Below, one piece after another: positions 37,217 to 45,850 of a stretch of DNA of 64,000 bases. Below the pieces are notes generated by a model. That model had not been told where the DNA came from. It worked only from the letters and a program-made list of their open reading frames with translations, and searched no databases. Origin of the DNA: an uncultured Alteromonadaceae bacterium. Its GTDB lineage: Bacteria > Pseudomonadota > Gammaproteobacteria > Enterobacterales > Alteromonadaceae. A program made the position numbers and the translations under genes. Location of the stretch: contig CAJXMO010000015.1 in NCBI GenBank assembly GCA_913056495.1, positions 1 through 64,000 on the forward strand, read 5' to 3'. The number at the start of each line of letters is the position of its first letter. Positions within the stretch are counted from its first letter, which is position 1.

Positions 37217-39246
37217 TCAGTTTGCGATAATCTCTGACCTTTAAGCGCTGTGCTTAGCGCTTGATGAATTGCAGCCGGGTTGATTGGTTTAGTCATAAAT
37301 AAATTCATACCGGCTTGTTTGCAGGCCAGTTTGTCGGATTCTGATGTGTTGGCAGTGAGTGCAGCTATGATCGCGCTTTCAGGAATTAATTTTTCAGAGC
37401 GGATATAGTTTGACGCCTGCCAACCATCCATCACCGGCATAATACAATCCATAAAAATCAAATCATAAGTTGTCTTTTGGCATTTTTCGATTGCGTCTTT
37501 GCCATCAAGGGCAGTATCTGGATTGATATGATAAGGCGCCAGGCAAGATTGCATCACTATTCTGTTAATTTCATTATCATCAACCACCAATATTTTAAGT
37601 GAAGACGCATCTATTTGTTCTAGCTCAGTGGGCGTTATTGTGGTGGATATATTTTTATCACTTAAAGGCAAACTCATGCTGATGGTAAATCCCGAGCCTT
37701 TGCCATATTCGCTTTGCACTTTAATTTCACCCTGCATCATATCAATCAGCTCTTTGACAATCGACAGGCCTAAACCTGTGCCACCATATTTTTGTGTGAT
37801 ATGTGATGTGCCTTGACTAAAAGGTTTAAATAGCGCAGTTAAGGTATCGGGTTTCATCCCTATACCTGAGTCTGAAACCTTAATGGAGAGTGCTATTTGT
37901 TTTTCAATTTGCTTAGCATCAACAAGCAGGCTGACGTCGCCTTTGTCGGTAAACTTAATTGCATTACTGAGTAGATTAGAAATGATTTGGCTGAGTCGGG
38001 TAGAATCAAAATAGACGGATACGTTTTCTTTGAGATTGATGTTATAACAAAGTTTGATCGATTTACTCTGGCAAAGCGGATTGTATAAAGAAATGAGATC
38101 CGTAAATATACTGCGTAAACGAAAATGACTAGGCTCTAAATTCAGTTCACCGTGACTGATTTTGGAATAATCCAGGACTTCGTTAATAATACTGAGTAGC
38201 AAGTCAGAGCTACGCAGTGCAACAGCAAGGTTATTTTTTATATTGGCTGTCTCTTTTTCGTTAATGGCAGCGTTTAACATACCAACGATACCATTAAGTG
38301 GATTTCTGAGCTCATGGCTGATTTTGGCGAATAATTTACTTCTTTCATTCAGCATTAGCTCAGCTTCTTCTTTTTGTTTGGCTAGCTGCTGTTTCATTTT
38401 TACTGAGTCGGTAATGTCCTGCACTGTACCAAACAAGCGGATACAACGCCCATTATGCACTTCAGCATGACCTTGAGTGGCAATCCAGGCCGGGTTGCCC
38501 TGAGCTGTGATAATGTCGAGCTCTAAATTCCAGGGGGTTGAGTTTTTAATAGCCGCCTCGGATGCGGCCTCAATGGCTTGTCTGCTTGATTCAGACTGAA
38601 AAAAACCAAGTGCGCCTTCTAAATCTGGTTGCTTACCTGTGTTTAACTCAAATATCCTCGAAGCCTGTTCACTCCAACTGAGTTGGTTAGATTCCAGCTC
38701 AAGTTCCCAGGTACCTATATGGGCTGCTTGTTCCAGTTTGCTTAATGTCTGGTTATTCTTTTCAAGTTTATCAATTGAACTCTGCCTTGCGATTTCAGCA
38801 CCTAACCACTGCGCAAATAGTTCAATATAATCAATATATTCAGATGGAAAGGGCAGTGAGGGTTCAATGGAAGAAAAATTAACTGTGCCAATTGTTTTGC
38901 CTTCAACTTTAATGGGGGCACCTATGTAGGATTCGAGCTGGAAATCCTGATAACAGGGGTGGGTTGCAATTTCACTTTTACCTGCATGATGAAAACCCAG
39001 GGCGTTATCTGCATTCAGTGTATGGACGCAATACGTATTACCAAGTGAAAACTGGGAACCCGGTGCTAGCTCATCGTTATGGCAAGCGACAAATTGTGCC
39101 GTGTAAGTATCCCCATCGATATGGCTAATAATACCAATGTCTAAATTGAAAATTTCTAAGCCTGTTGTCAAAAGAGATTGGGCTTTGTCCTGAAATGTCA
39201 GGTTTTGGTTGGTAACTATATTATGAAAAGTCCTGAGAACGCTCAC
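37213..39246 (-). CDS. GAF-PAS hybrid sensor histidine kinase with receiver domain
   Basis: A 677-residue cytoplasmic sensor without membrane segments. Order: GAF domain (about 15-155, with SYIGAPIKVEGKTIGTVNF), PAS (about 170-285), HisKA with phospho-acceptor His311 in KISHELRNPLNG, HATPase (NLLSNAIKFTDKG, GTGLGLSIVKEL) and a C-terminal receiver with ILVVDDNEIN, acceptor Asp in FMDCIMPVMDG and the KPINP Lys. No DNA-binding domain is present, so output needs a phosphotransfer partner elsewhere. A small gene overlaps its end by 4 bases. Confidence 0.92.
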   Translation of the reverse strand: MSVLRTFHNIVTNQNLTFQDKAQSLLTTGLEIFNLDIGIISHIDGDTYTAQFVACHNDELAPGSQFSLGNTYCVHTLNADNALGFHHAGKSEIATHPCYQDFQLESYIGAPIKVEGKTIGTVNFSSIEPSLPFPSEYIDYIELFAQWLGAEIARQSSIDKLEKNNQTLSKLEQAAHIGTWELELESNQLSWSEQASRIFELNTGKQPDLEGALGFFQSESSRQAIEAASEAAIKNSTPWNLELDIITAQGNPAWIATQGHAEVHNGRCIRLFGTVQDITDSVKMKQQLAKQKEEAELMLNERSKLFAKISHELRNPLNGIVGMLNAAINEKETANIKNNLAVALRSSDLLLSIINEVLDYSKISHGELNLEPSHFRLRSIFTDLISLYNPLCQSKSIKLCYNINLKENVSVYFDSTRLSQIISNLLSNAIKFTDKGDVSLLVDAKQIEKQIALSIKVSDSGIGMKPDTLTALFKPFSQGTSHITQKYGGTGLGLSIVKELIDMMQGEIKVQSEYGKGSGFTISMSLPLSDKNISTTITPTELEQIDASSLKILVVDDNEINRIVMQSCLAPYHINPDTALDGKDAIEKCQKTTYDLIFMDCIMPVMDGWQASNYIRSEKLIPESAIIAALTANTSESDKLACKQAGMNLFMTKPINPAAIHQALSTALKGQRLSQTE

Positions 39247-39339
39247 AGTCCCTCGCTATTAAGACAATAAAAGTAGACATTCATTGGGATAATAGCCTAA
39301 TCATCCTAATTAACCAATAGCTGTGATGCGTTCAGAAAC

Positions 39340-39570
39340 AGGGCAAAACCATAGTTGAGCGTTTTTTATTCAAGCTTACAAGGTGGCGCTATAATTTTCA
39401 CAAAAACGCTGCAAGTACTTCCATGTAAGCTTGGATTTTTCGTCCTGAAAAATACATTTTGGCTGCATGGATGCAGTTACTTAGGATTTGTCTGGACACA
39501 AAATCCTGTGCTCTAAATTATTGCTTCCCCATTTAAATATTTGGGATTTTTAAAAGTAAGATCTTACCCT
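39340..39570 (-). mobile_element. Short TIR element (MITE-like), copy 1
   Basis: A 231-base non-coding element in reverse orientation to the copy at 60336-60549. Both ends carry imperfect terminal inverted repeats: AGGGCAAAACCATAGTTGA at 39340, and its partner AGGGTAAGATCTTACTT read inward from 39570. Internal homology includes GACGAAAAATCCAAGC and CTGCATCCATGCAG (minus strand). Flanking 12-mers GCGTTCAGAAAC and GCGCTCGGAAAG match in 9 of 12 positions, like a decayed target duplication. It sits in the 39247-39842 gap. Confidence 0.75.
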
Positions 39571-39842
39571 GCGCTCGGAAAGTGTTTTAAGTTAGCTCAT
39601 GTTTATTCAATACTGGATAATGATTAAGTGGTTTTAAGCAAAAATCACACTGCTTATTGAATGATGGATTTTACGGTATTAGGTTTTGTATGGCGTGCAG
39701 GTATGAGACGCCAAAAATTGGCGGAAAATGTCCGTATATTGGTACAAAAATCGGATTTATAACGCCAGTCAAACCTTGCATTTACTCACCTTATTTATCG
39801 CTTGCACTAAACTTATTTTGTGCCCGATTAAAGGAGGTTATT

Positions 39843-40115
39843 ATGCCCAAGTATGTGATTGAAAGAGATGTTGAAGGAGCCGGAAATCTGGCTGCGGACG
39901 ATCTCAAAGCGATTTCTCAAAAGTCCTGTAATGTACTGGAATCTATGGGGCCTAAAATTCAGTGGTTGGAGTCTTTTGTAACGCCGGATAAAATTTATTG
40001 TGTGTATATTGCACCTGACGAAGACATGGTTCGTCAACATGCAGAATTAGGGGAGTTTCCGGTAACCCGTATTAGTGAAGTGAAAACGGTAATCGATCCT
40101 ACCTCGGCCGACTGA
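39843..40115 (+). CDS. DUF4242 family protein
   Basis: A 90-residue soluble protein matching the DUF4242 family, whose characterised member SCO4226 binds nickel. It begins MPKYVIERDVEGAGNLAADDL, followed by the central IQWLESFVTPDKIYCVYIAPDE and ending with PVTRISEVKTVIDP. A perfect AAAGGAGG lies 6 bases before the ATG, so the longer upstream frame is rejected. It stands alone between the short mobile element and convergent hxlB. Metal binding here is inference from the family. Confidence 0.85.
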   Translation: MPKYVIERDVEGAGNLAADDLKAISQKSCNVLESMGPKIQWLESFVTPDKIYCVYIAPDEDMVRQHAELGEFPVTRISEVKTVIDPTSAD

Positions 40116-40335
40116 AATTTAGCCCAGCTAAAATCATCATAGGCTGTAACGCTTTAAGATTGTAACTCGTTAGTTTTGCAGCCTGTTTTTATTGGTTTCC
40201 CTCATCCGCACTTTATTCATGTTAGTGGCATTTAGTTAATACAAGACACTTTTGATTCAATGCCCGGTTCCATCTTATTGTAACCGAGCGCAGGTATTCC
40301 ATATTTAAACTCGGATTAATCCAAAGTGGGATTTA

Positions 40336-40369
40336 AAAAGCAATACCCCTTGCTGTGGATATTGCTTTT
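40336..40369 (-). terminator. Terminator of hxlAB
   Basis: Perfect 10-bp arms AAAAGCAATA (40336-40345) and TATTGCTTTT (40360-40369) with a 14-base loop. On the minus strand a T-run follows (GCTTTTTAAA). It lies just past the hxlB stop. Confidence 0.8.
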
Positions 40370-40374
40370 GTGAG

Positions 40375-40944
40375 TTACTCAAGGTTGGCGTGTTTACCAT
40401 ACATTTTATGGGTATCGAGTCCTTTAGACTGCATTATCGATAAAATCACAGCATCGAAAAAAAGTAAAAGTGTTTGTTCAAACAAAGACGCCATCGGCTG
40501 TATGGTGTCGGGTTTATTGCTGCTTTGTTCCTTCGATGCACCAGGCATTTTAACTAAAAAATTAGCGTAAGAAGCAAGGGGCGAATCTGTATTCAGGGTC
40601 ACCACCGCAATCTTTCCGTTCATTTTTTGCGCTTTTTCGGCAATTGAAATAAGGCTTTTCGTTTCACCTGAGCCTGAATTAATGATTAAGAGATCACCTG
40701 CATCATAGTTAGGCGTTACCGTTTCTCCTATCACGTATGCATCAATGCCCATATGCATCATGCGCATCGCAAAAGATTTTGCCATCAGTCCGGAGCGTCC
40801 AGCGCCACATACAAAAACCTTGTTTGCTTTTAAAATTGCTTCGACTAACAGACTCGCTTCAGAGTCAGCAATCGAGAGAATCGATCGCTGAATTTCTGAA
40901 ACGATAGTTTGCATAAAGTGGGTTGGGGTGGTTGAATTATGCAT
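40375..40944 (-). CDS. hxlB: 6-phospho-3-hexuloisomerase
   Basis: A 189-residue SIS-domain enzyme converting hexulose-6-phosphate to fructose-6-phosphate, the second step of the ribulose monophosphate route for formaldehyde. Typical blocks are KVFVCGAGRSGLMAKSFAMR, HMGIDAYVIGETVTP, LLIINSGSGETKS and the C-terminal LFEQTLLLFFDAVIL. The ATG at 40944 lies 8 bases inside the end of hxlA, showing translational coupling; a longer start would overlap hxlA by about 80 bases and is rejected. It is followed by a strong terminator. Confidence 0.93.
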   Translation of the reverse strand: MHNSTTPTHFMQTIVSEIQRSILSIADSEASLLVEAILKANKVFVCGAGRSGLMAKSFAMRMMHMGIDAYVIGETVTPNYDAGDLLIINSGSGETKSLISIAEKAQKMNGKIAVVTLNTDSPLASYANFLVKMPGASKEQSSNKPDTIQPMASLFEQTLLLFFDAVILSIMQSKGLDTHKMYGKHANLE

Positions 40945-41569
40945 TTTGTAAAAGTGTTTGCATTTGGGCTGCGATAGCTTTTTTGTCGGCCTGATTTGCA
41001 ATACCTCCACCGACAATAATTAAGTCGGGTTGAGCATTGACAACTTCTGCAAAGGTTTCCAGTTTAATCCCACCGGCAATCGCTGTTTTAGCTTTTTTGA
41101 CGACCTTTTTGAGGGTGATTAAGTCAGCAAAAGAGTTTTGCCCTACGGCTTGCAGATCATAGCCGGTATGAACACAAATGTAGTCTACCCCCATTTCATC
41201 CAGCTCTTTGGCACGTTTTTCCAAATTTTTGACTGCGATCAGATCAACCAGAATCTGTTTACCTTGTTTTTTTGCTTCTTCGACAGCACCTTTTATCGAT
41301 TCGTCTTCAGCTACACCTAAAATAGTGACAATGTCAGCTTGGGCTTCAGCCGCTTTTTGCACTTCATAGGCTGCTGCATCCATTGTTTTTAAATCGGCTA
41401 AAACTGCTAAGTGAGGAAACGCTGCTTTAATGGCTGATACGGCTTTTAAGCCTTCAATTTTTACTATGGGTGTGCCTATTTCTACGATATCAATATGCGC
41501 TTCCACTTCTTTAATCAGCTCGATTGCTTGTGGAATATTTACTAAATCTAATGCTAGTTGTAACTTCAT
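40937..41569 (-). CDS. hxlA: 3-hexulose-6-phosphate synthase
   Basis: A 210-residue TIM-barrel enzyme of the orotidine-decarboxylase superfamily that condenses formaldehyde with ribulose-5-phosphate. Typical blocks are MKLQLALDLVN, IVEIGTPIVKIEG, VLADLKTMDAA with catalytic Asp-Lys-Asp spacing, and YICVHTGYDLQ. It overlaps hxlB by 8 bases and is divergent from a double-domain HxlR-type regulator. The pair serves formaldehyde detoxification or assimilation, for example of formaldehyde released by demethylating methylated sugars such as 4-O-methyl-glucuronate (inference). Confidence 0.95.
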   Translation of the reverse strand: MKLQLALDLVNIPQAIELIKEVEAHIDIVEIGTPIVKIEGLKAVSAIKAAFPHLAVLADLKTMDAAAYEVQKAAEAQADIVTILGVAEDESIKGAVEEAKKQGKQILVDLIAVKNLEKRAKELDEMGVDYICVHTGYDLQAVGQNSFADLITLKKVVKKAKTAIAGGIKLETFAEVVNAQPDLIIVGGGIANQADKKAIAAQMQTLLQNA

Positions 41570-41682
41570 AATATGATCCTGAATTTAACTTATCTTAATG
41601 GATGGTTCAGGCCTTAGTGCGCCTGACAGGATGAATACTAAATATAATTGTAAGTTATTGTAAGTAGGCACCTTTTTTGGAT

Positions 41683-41723
41683 ATGGTTACTTTGTTTAGA
41701 TTATTATGGTTACTTTTATTAGA
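41683..41723 (+). promoter_or_regulatory. Tandem direct repeats in the hxlA promoter region
   Basis: ATGGTTACTTTGTTTAGA (41683-41700) and ATGGTTACTTTTATTAGA (41706-41723) agree in 16 of 18 bases with a 23-base period. In Bacillus subtilis HxlR binds tandem direct repeats upstream of hxlAB, so these are the likely HxlR sites. They lie about 115-155 bases upstream of hxlA. Confidence 0.7.
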
Positions 41724-41777
41724 GCATAGGTACAGATCATAGGCTGACGATAATATGCAGTTGTTTTATTTATTTTA

Positions 41778-41792
41778 TGTTATATTATAACA
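41778..41792. promoter_or_regulatory. Zur-like palindrome upstream of the double-HxlR gene
   Basis: TGTTATATTATAACA is a perfect 15-bp palindrome matching the core of the gammaproteobacterial Zur box. It lies 10 bases before the ATG of the regulator gene. It resembles, but is shorter than, the full site at 43869. Confidence 0.5.
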
Positions 41793-41801
41793 ATATTAGA
41801 T

Positions 41802-42488
41802 ATGAACAGCTTAATCATAGAGCCTATGTTAGATAATTCGTTTTACAGCCGCTATCCGGAGAAAGAGCTGGCACTTTCAATGCTGGACGGTAAATTAAAA
41901 ATAACTCTGTTATGTCATTTAGGGCTCATCGGCACTAAAAGGTTTGGGGAGTTAAAACAGTTGATTTCAAATGTGGCACAACAAACACTGGCAACAGGTT
42001 TACGTGAGCTTCAGGCGCAGGGGCTGGTAAACAGACAAGTGTATCGGGAAGTGCCGCCCAGAGTTGAATACTCATTAACGGAACTGGGTAAAAGTTTGCT
42101 GCCTTTGTTGGATATGTTATATGACTGGGGGTTAAAAAATCTGTCCTTGCGACCAAGCAGCCTTGGCGATGTATACACTGAAAAAAGGCTGACTTTATCC
42201 GTCATCGAAGGTAAATGGAAAATAATCATTCTTTGCCATCTGGGATTAGGTGGCACCAAGCGCTTTGGCGAGCTGCAAAAATTAATTCCAGGTATCACCA
42301 AAAAAATGCTAACCCAAAGGTTACGTGAACTGGAAGATGATCACTTAGTTCAGCGCAGGGTTTACGCAGAAATTCCGCCCAAAGTAGAATACTCATTAAC
42401 CGGACAAGGCGCCAGTTTGTTTCCAATTTTAAAAGCGCTTGAAACTTGGGGTGAAGATTACCTGAAAACTTTTTGTAGCGTTAATTAA
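41802..42488 (+). CDS. HxlR-type regulator with two fused HTH domains
   Basis: A 228-residue protein made of two tandem HxlR/MarR-like winged-helix domains, about 20-115 and 125-225. The halves repeat each other: [20 protein letters not shown] against [20 protein letters not shown], and [20 protein letters not shown] against [20 protein letters not shown]. HxlR proteins are normally ~120-residue homodimers that activate hxlAB. This one encodes the dimer in one chain and is divergent from hxlA. The Cys in both LCHLG motifs is conserved between halves and could react with formaldehyde (inference). The ATG at 41802 or 41826 is possible. Confidence 0.9.
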   Translation: MNSLIIEPMLDNSFYSRYPEKELALSMLDGKLKITLLCHLGLIGTKRFGELKQLISNVAQQTLATGLRELQAQGLVNRQVYREVPPRVEYSLTELGKSLLPLLDMLYDWGLKNLSLRPSSLGDVYTEKRLTLSVIEGKWKIIILCHLGLGGTKRFGELQKLIPGITKKMLTQRLRELEDDHLVQRRVYAEIPPKVEYSLTGQGASLFPILKALETWGEDYLKTFCSVN

Positions 42489-42533
42489 TCGCGGTGCATT
42501 TTCACTTGCTCCCGTGGGTTCGTTAGCACCTGA

Positions 42534-42564
42534 AGAGACTCTTTTTGATTAATAAAGAGTCTCT
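42534..42564. terminator. Bidirectional terminator between hxlR-like and COG0523 genes
   Basis: AGAGACTCTTT (42534-42544) pairs perfectly with AAAGAGTCTCT (42554-42564) around a 9-base loop, with T-rich sequence inside both arms. It separates two convergent genes. Confidence 0.7.
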
Positions 42565-42629
42565 CTGGCTCAGTAATTCGACCAACAGAAACGTAGGCTT
42601 TTTGCTTTTACTCAACTTGGTTAAGGTAT

Positions 42630-43844
42630 TCAGGCACTTTCTTGCCACTCTGGAAACGGGTCTGACAATGTGGTCCAGTACGCTTTTCCTTTAAGCATTT
42701 CAGCTTCGGAAAGCAAACAGGCATTAAGCGCTTCTGTCATGGCTGCCTGATCAAGCCCCTGGCCGATAAACACTAATTCCTGGCGCATATCACCATAGGG
42801 TTCCACCCACTGATTTTTGATTGATGCTAAAAATGTTTCATCAGTTGGCCAGCTTTCAGTGGGGACGGCTTTCCAGAACATGCCAATAAATCCATATCGC
42901 GCAATGCCGCCAGCCTGATTCCATTGACCTGCAAACTCAGGGCGCGATGCGAGCCAAAAATAACCTTTAGAACGAATCAGCTTGCCAAAACGCTCGGTGT
43001 CATGAAGAAACTGATAAAACTTTTCCGGATTAAAGGGTTTTCGTGCCGAATAGGTAAAACTGCTGATCCCATATTCTTCAGTTTCCGGAATATGCTCTCC
43101 GCGCATTTCTTTTAACCAGCCGGGGGCTTGTTGAGCGCGTTCAAAATCAAATAAACCCGTATTGAGAATCTGATCTAACTCTACAGCACCGTGGGCGATG
43201 GGGATCAGTTTAGCGTTTGTATTGAGGGTTTTTAGGATTGCCTTGAGCCGATTTAATTCAGCATTATCAATCAAGTCAGTTTTGCTAACTAAGAGCACAT
43301 CTGCAAATTCAACCTGATCAATCAATAAGTCGGCGACACTGCGTTCGTCCTCTTCACCCAAAGACTCTCCGGTTTCCTGTAAATACTTGGCTTCATCATA
43401 GTCTTTAAGAAAATTGACCGCATCGACGAGCGTGACCATAGTATCTAAGTTTGCAATATCAGACAAAGAGACGCCACTTTCATCGGTGAAGGTAAAGGTT
43501 TCAGCTACAGGTAAAGGCTCTGAAATACCTGTAGATTCAATGACTAAATAATCAAACTTCCCTTCTTTTGCGAGTTTACTCACTTCAATCAGCAAGTCTT
43601 CTCTGAGCGTGCAACAAATACAGCCATTGCTCATTTCTACCAGTTGTTCTTCTTTGTGATTAAGGGATACATCATTTTGCACCATGCTCGCATCGATATT
43701 AATCTCGCTCATATCATTTACAATAACCGCTATTTTTTTATCTTCACGGTTATTAAGAATATGACTGAGCACGGTTGTTTTTCCTGCACCGAGAAAGCCG
43801 GACAGCACGGTTACCGGTAAACGGGGTGTTTGAGATGCGGACAT
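42630..43844 (-). CDS. COG0523-family GTPase, probable zinc metallochaperone (ZigA-like)
   Basis: A 404-residue cytoplasmic P-loop GTPase of the CobW/COG0523 group. Walker [10 protein letters not shown], the metal-binding motif GCICC (about residue 74), the Mg site ESTGISEP and the NKxD-like SKTD are visible, with a C-terminal CobW domain of ~150 residues. A full Zur box lies 25 bases upstream, so it is expected to be induced by zinc starvation and to deliver zinc to client enzymes. AGGAAA precedes the ATG. The Zur box separates it from cobalamin or nitrile-hydratase relatives of the family. Confidence 0.9.
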   Translation of the reverse strand: MSASQTPRLPVTVLSGFLGAGKTTVLSHILNNREDKKIAVIVNDMSEINIDASMVQNDVSLNHKEEQLVEMSNGCICCTLREDLLIEVSKLAKEGKFDYLVIESTGISEPLPVAETFTFTDESGVSLSDIANLDTMVTLVDAVNFLKDYDEAKYLQETGESLGEEDERSVADLLIDQVEFADVLLVSKTDLIDNAELNRLKAILKTLNTNAKLIPIAHGAVELDQILNTGLFDFERAQQAPGWLKEMRGEHIPETEEYGISSFTYSARKPFNPEKFYQFLHDTERFGKLIRSKGYFWLASRPEFAGQWNQAGGIARYGFIGMFWKAVPTESWPTDETFLASIKNQWVEPYGDMRQELVFIGQGLDQAAMTEALNACLLSEAEMLKGKAYWTTLSDPFPEWQESA

Positions 43845-43868
43845 GAGTGTTTTCCTGTTTTAATTTGT

Positions 43869-43891
43869 GTAATGTTATAATATAACATTAC
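43869..43891. promoter_or_regulatory. Zur box of the COG0523 gene
   Basis: A perfect 23-bp palindrome: arms GTAATGTTATA and TATAACATTAC around a central A. It fits the gammaproteobacterial Zur consensus and is placed where binding would block transcription of the gene at 43844. Confidence 0.9.
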
Positions 43892-43997
43892 GTGGCAGGT
43901 TGTAAACTGCGTTTGTTTGAGCTGAAATTGATAGTCAGGCAACAGCCTCTGCTATAAGATACTGGCAGACGCCGTCAATTTAATAATAAGTAAAAAT

Positions 43998-44408
43998 ATG
44001 AAATCGAAACTCATGCAAACAGAATGGACAATACTTCAAACCCAATATGATAGTTATGAAAAATATTCTTTAGTGATTAAGCTACTTGCGATTGCAATTG
44101 CTGTCATTGCCGGCATTTATAATCAAATTGGTTATTTTGTTGTACTGATATTGGCCGTATTATGGTTACAGGACGGAATTTGGAAGACATTTCAGGCCCG
44201 AATTGAATCCCGTTTATTGATAGTTGAAAGCCTGATTGAACAAGAAGATTTTGCTCAGGCGTGCCAGTTTAACCGGCAGTTTGCTGAAAATCGCTTATCC
44301 GGTAGCGCTTTAATTAAGGAATACCTTTGCCAGTCTGTTAGGCCAACGGTTGCGTTTCCGCACGTCGTGCTGATTGCCTTGGCACTGGCCGAAACTTTTA
44401 TCGCTTGA
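43998..44408 (+). CDS. Hypothetical membrane protein
   Basis: A 136-residue protein with two adjacent predicted helices (about 25-62), giving a hairpin in the inner membrane, and a soluble C-terminal half. The opening resembles uncharacterised small inner-membrane proteins (QTEWTILQTQYDSYEKYSLVIKL). There is no signal peptide and no recognised family. It converges with the AraC-type gene with only 2 bases between their stops. Confidence 0.6.
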   Translation: MKSKLMQTEWTILQTQYDSYEKYSLVIKLLAIAIAVIAGIYNQIGYFVVLILAVLWLQDGIWKTFQARIESRLLIVESLIEQEDFAQACQFNRQFAENRLSGSALIKEYLCQSVRPTVAFPHVVLIALALAETFIA

Positions 44409-44410
44409 TC

Positions 44411-45253
44411 TTAGATCTGGTGTGTTAAGGCTAGACTTGAATTGAGGGCTTTATTGCGAAACTGACCCGGTGTTATGCCAATGATTTGTTTAAACTCATG
44501 GGTAAAATGAGCCTGATCAAAATAGCCTAGTTGGTATGCAATATCGGCAATATTGAAAGCTACTGGCTGAGTTTTGAGTAAATGCCGGGCCTGAATGGTG
44601 CGTCTGATTCGGCAAAACTTTTTAGCTGTCATGCCTAATTGATATAAACATAAACGTTCAAATTGTCGCTGACTTAAATTAACTTCGGGTAAAAGTTCAG
44701 CCAGTTCGAGATCGCCACTTGAGCGACAGATTAAAGCAATGGCAGGCGATATTCTGCCTAAATTGGCGGATTCTTGATTAAATAAGGGTAATAAACGTTT
44801 TTCAACCCAGCGAATACGTGCCTGCGTTGTTTTTAATTCAGCAAGTTGCTCTGCCCAGTGAATAAAAATAGGGGATACACAGGGATTATTGACAGATAAA
44901 CATTCATTTTTAAGTTCTGATACCGGGGCATTTACGAGTGCTGATAATGCGCCGGGTTTAAAGCGGATACCTAAAGCGTCAACATAACCACTGACGTTAA
45001 AACGAGTTGAATTGAGTGCAGGACCATTAATGAGTGCCGTTTCTGAACGATTAACCCGGTTAAAATGCAAAGGATCTGCAAAATTAAAAATCAGGCCACT
45101 GCCACCGTCTGGGTGCATAAAATCTGTCTGGCTCTGATTATCACTGACACAATTAATTTGCCAAAACCAGTCTATCCATGGCGATAGAGATTTTGCGGGT
45201 GGGTAGCGTTTAAAACCAAGATGGGCCAGTTGCCCCATTTTCTGATTTCTCAT
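44411..45253 (-). CDS. AraC-family transcriptional regulator
   Basis: A 280-residue regulator with an N-terminal sensing domain (DUF6597-like, with FMHPDGGSGLIFNFADPL) and a C-terminal double HTH (about 180-270) ending in DIAYQLGYFDQAHFTHEFKQIIGITPGQFRN, the AraC signature. It is divergent from an AhpD-like gene at 45335, with 81 bases between them, and is the probable regulator of that gene. The inducer is unknown. Confidence 0.9.
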   Translation of the reverse strand: MRNQKMGQLAHLGFKRYPPAKSLSPWIDWFWQINCVSDNQSQTDFMHPDGGSGLIFNFADPLHFNRVNRSETALINGPALNSTRFNVSGYVDALGIRFKPGALSALVNAPVSELKNECLSVNNPCVSPIFIHWAEQLAELKTTQARIRWVEKRLLPLFNQESANLGRISPAIALICRSSGDLELAELLPEVNLSQRQFERLCLYQLGMTAKKFCRIRRTIQARHLLKTQPVAFNIADIAYQLGYFDQAHFTHEFKQIIGITPGQFRNKALNSSLALTHQI

Positions 45254-45334
45254 TAGGTTTGTTTGTCGAAAATTTACAATTCAGTACCAGGCTGACTCAT
45301 TAAGATTCGTCCGTCTTTTAACAAAACGGAGCGA

Positions 45335-45802
45335 ATGGTTATGCCACTTAAACTCAACTATTTTGACGCCAATTCTGGCGTAGTTAAATTATTAATGCAA
45401 ATCGAGCAACATCTTGCTGAATCCGGTATAGACAAAAAACTGATTGAGCTGATTAAAATGCGGGCTTCTCAGTTAAATCAGTGTGCTTATTGTCTGGATA
45501 TGCATAGTAAAGATGCGCGACTGCAAGGAGAAACTGAGCAGCGGTTATATACATTAAGTGCATGGCGTCAAACAGATTTTTTTAATGAGCCAGAGCAGGC
45601 CGTACTGGCCTGGACGGAAGCATTGACCCAAATCACTCATAGCGCTGAGGTAGATGCCATCAGAGAGACAATGCAAGTATATTTCAGTGATTGCCAGATT
45701 GTCGATATTACCCTGGCGATTTGCAATATTAATAGCTGGAACCGTTTTGTTGCGGGATTTGGTGCGAATGTGGGTAGCTATTCACCCGGACAATATCAAT
45801 AG
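45335..45802 (+). CDS. Carboxymuconolactone decarboxylase-like (AhpD-type) protein
   Basis: A 155-residue all-helical protein of the CMD/AhpD superfamily. The active-site block KMRASQLNQCAYCLDMHSKDAR has the redox CxxC and downstream His typical of AhpD-type peroxidase partners. Two starts are possible: ATG 45335, or ATG 45341, which has better spacing from CGGAG. It is divergent from an AraC regulator, a common arrangement where such proteins respond to oxidative or chemical stress. It converges with the sigma factor gene behind a hairpin. Confidence 0.85.
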   Translation: MVMPLKLNYFDANSGVVKLLMQIEQHLAESGIDKKLIELIKMRASQLNQCAYCLDMHSKDARLQGETEQRLYTLSAWRQTDFFNEPEQAVLAWTEALTQITHSAEVDAIRETMQVYFSDCQIVDITLAICNINSWNRFVAGFGANVGSYSPGQYQ

Positions 45803-45813
45803 TCTGTTTTTAA

Positions 45814-45843
45814 GCGCAGCTCTGATTCATAATCAAGCTGCGC
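45814..45843. terminator. Bidirectional hairpin between AhpD-like and sigma factor genes
   Basis: GCGCAGCT (45814-45821) pairs with AGCTGCGC (45836-45843) around a 14-base loop in the 48-base gap between convergent genes. On the minus strand it is followed by TTAAAAACAGAC, giving a poor T tail. Confidence 0.5.
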
Positions 45844-45850
45844 GACTTAG

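Noticed and set aside
39657..39842. Longer N terminus for the DUF4242 protein
   Set aside because: The perfect AAAGGAGG before the ATG at 39843 and the family N terminus show that translation starts there.
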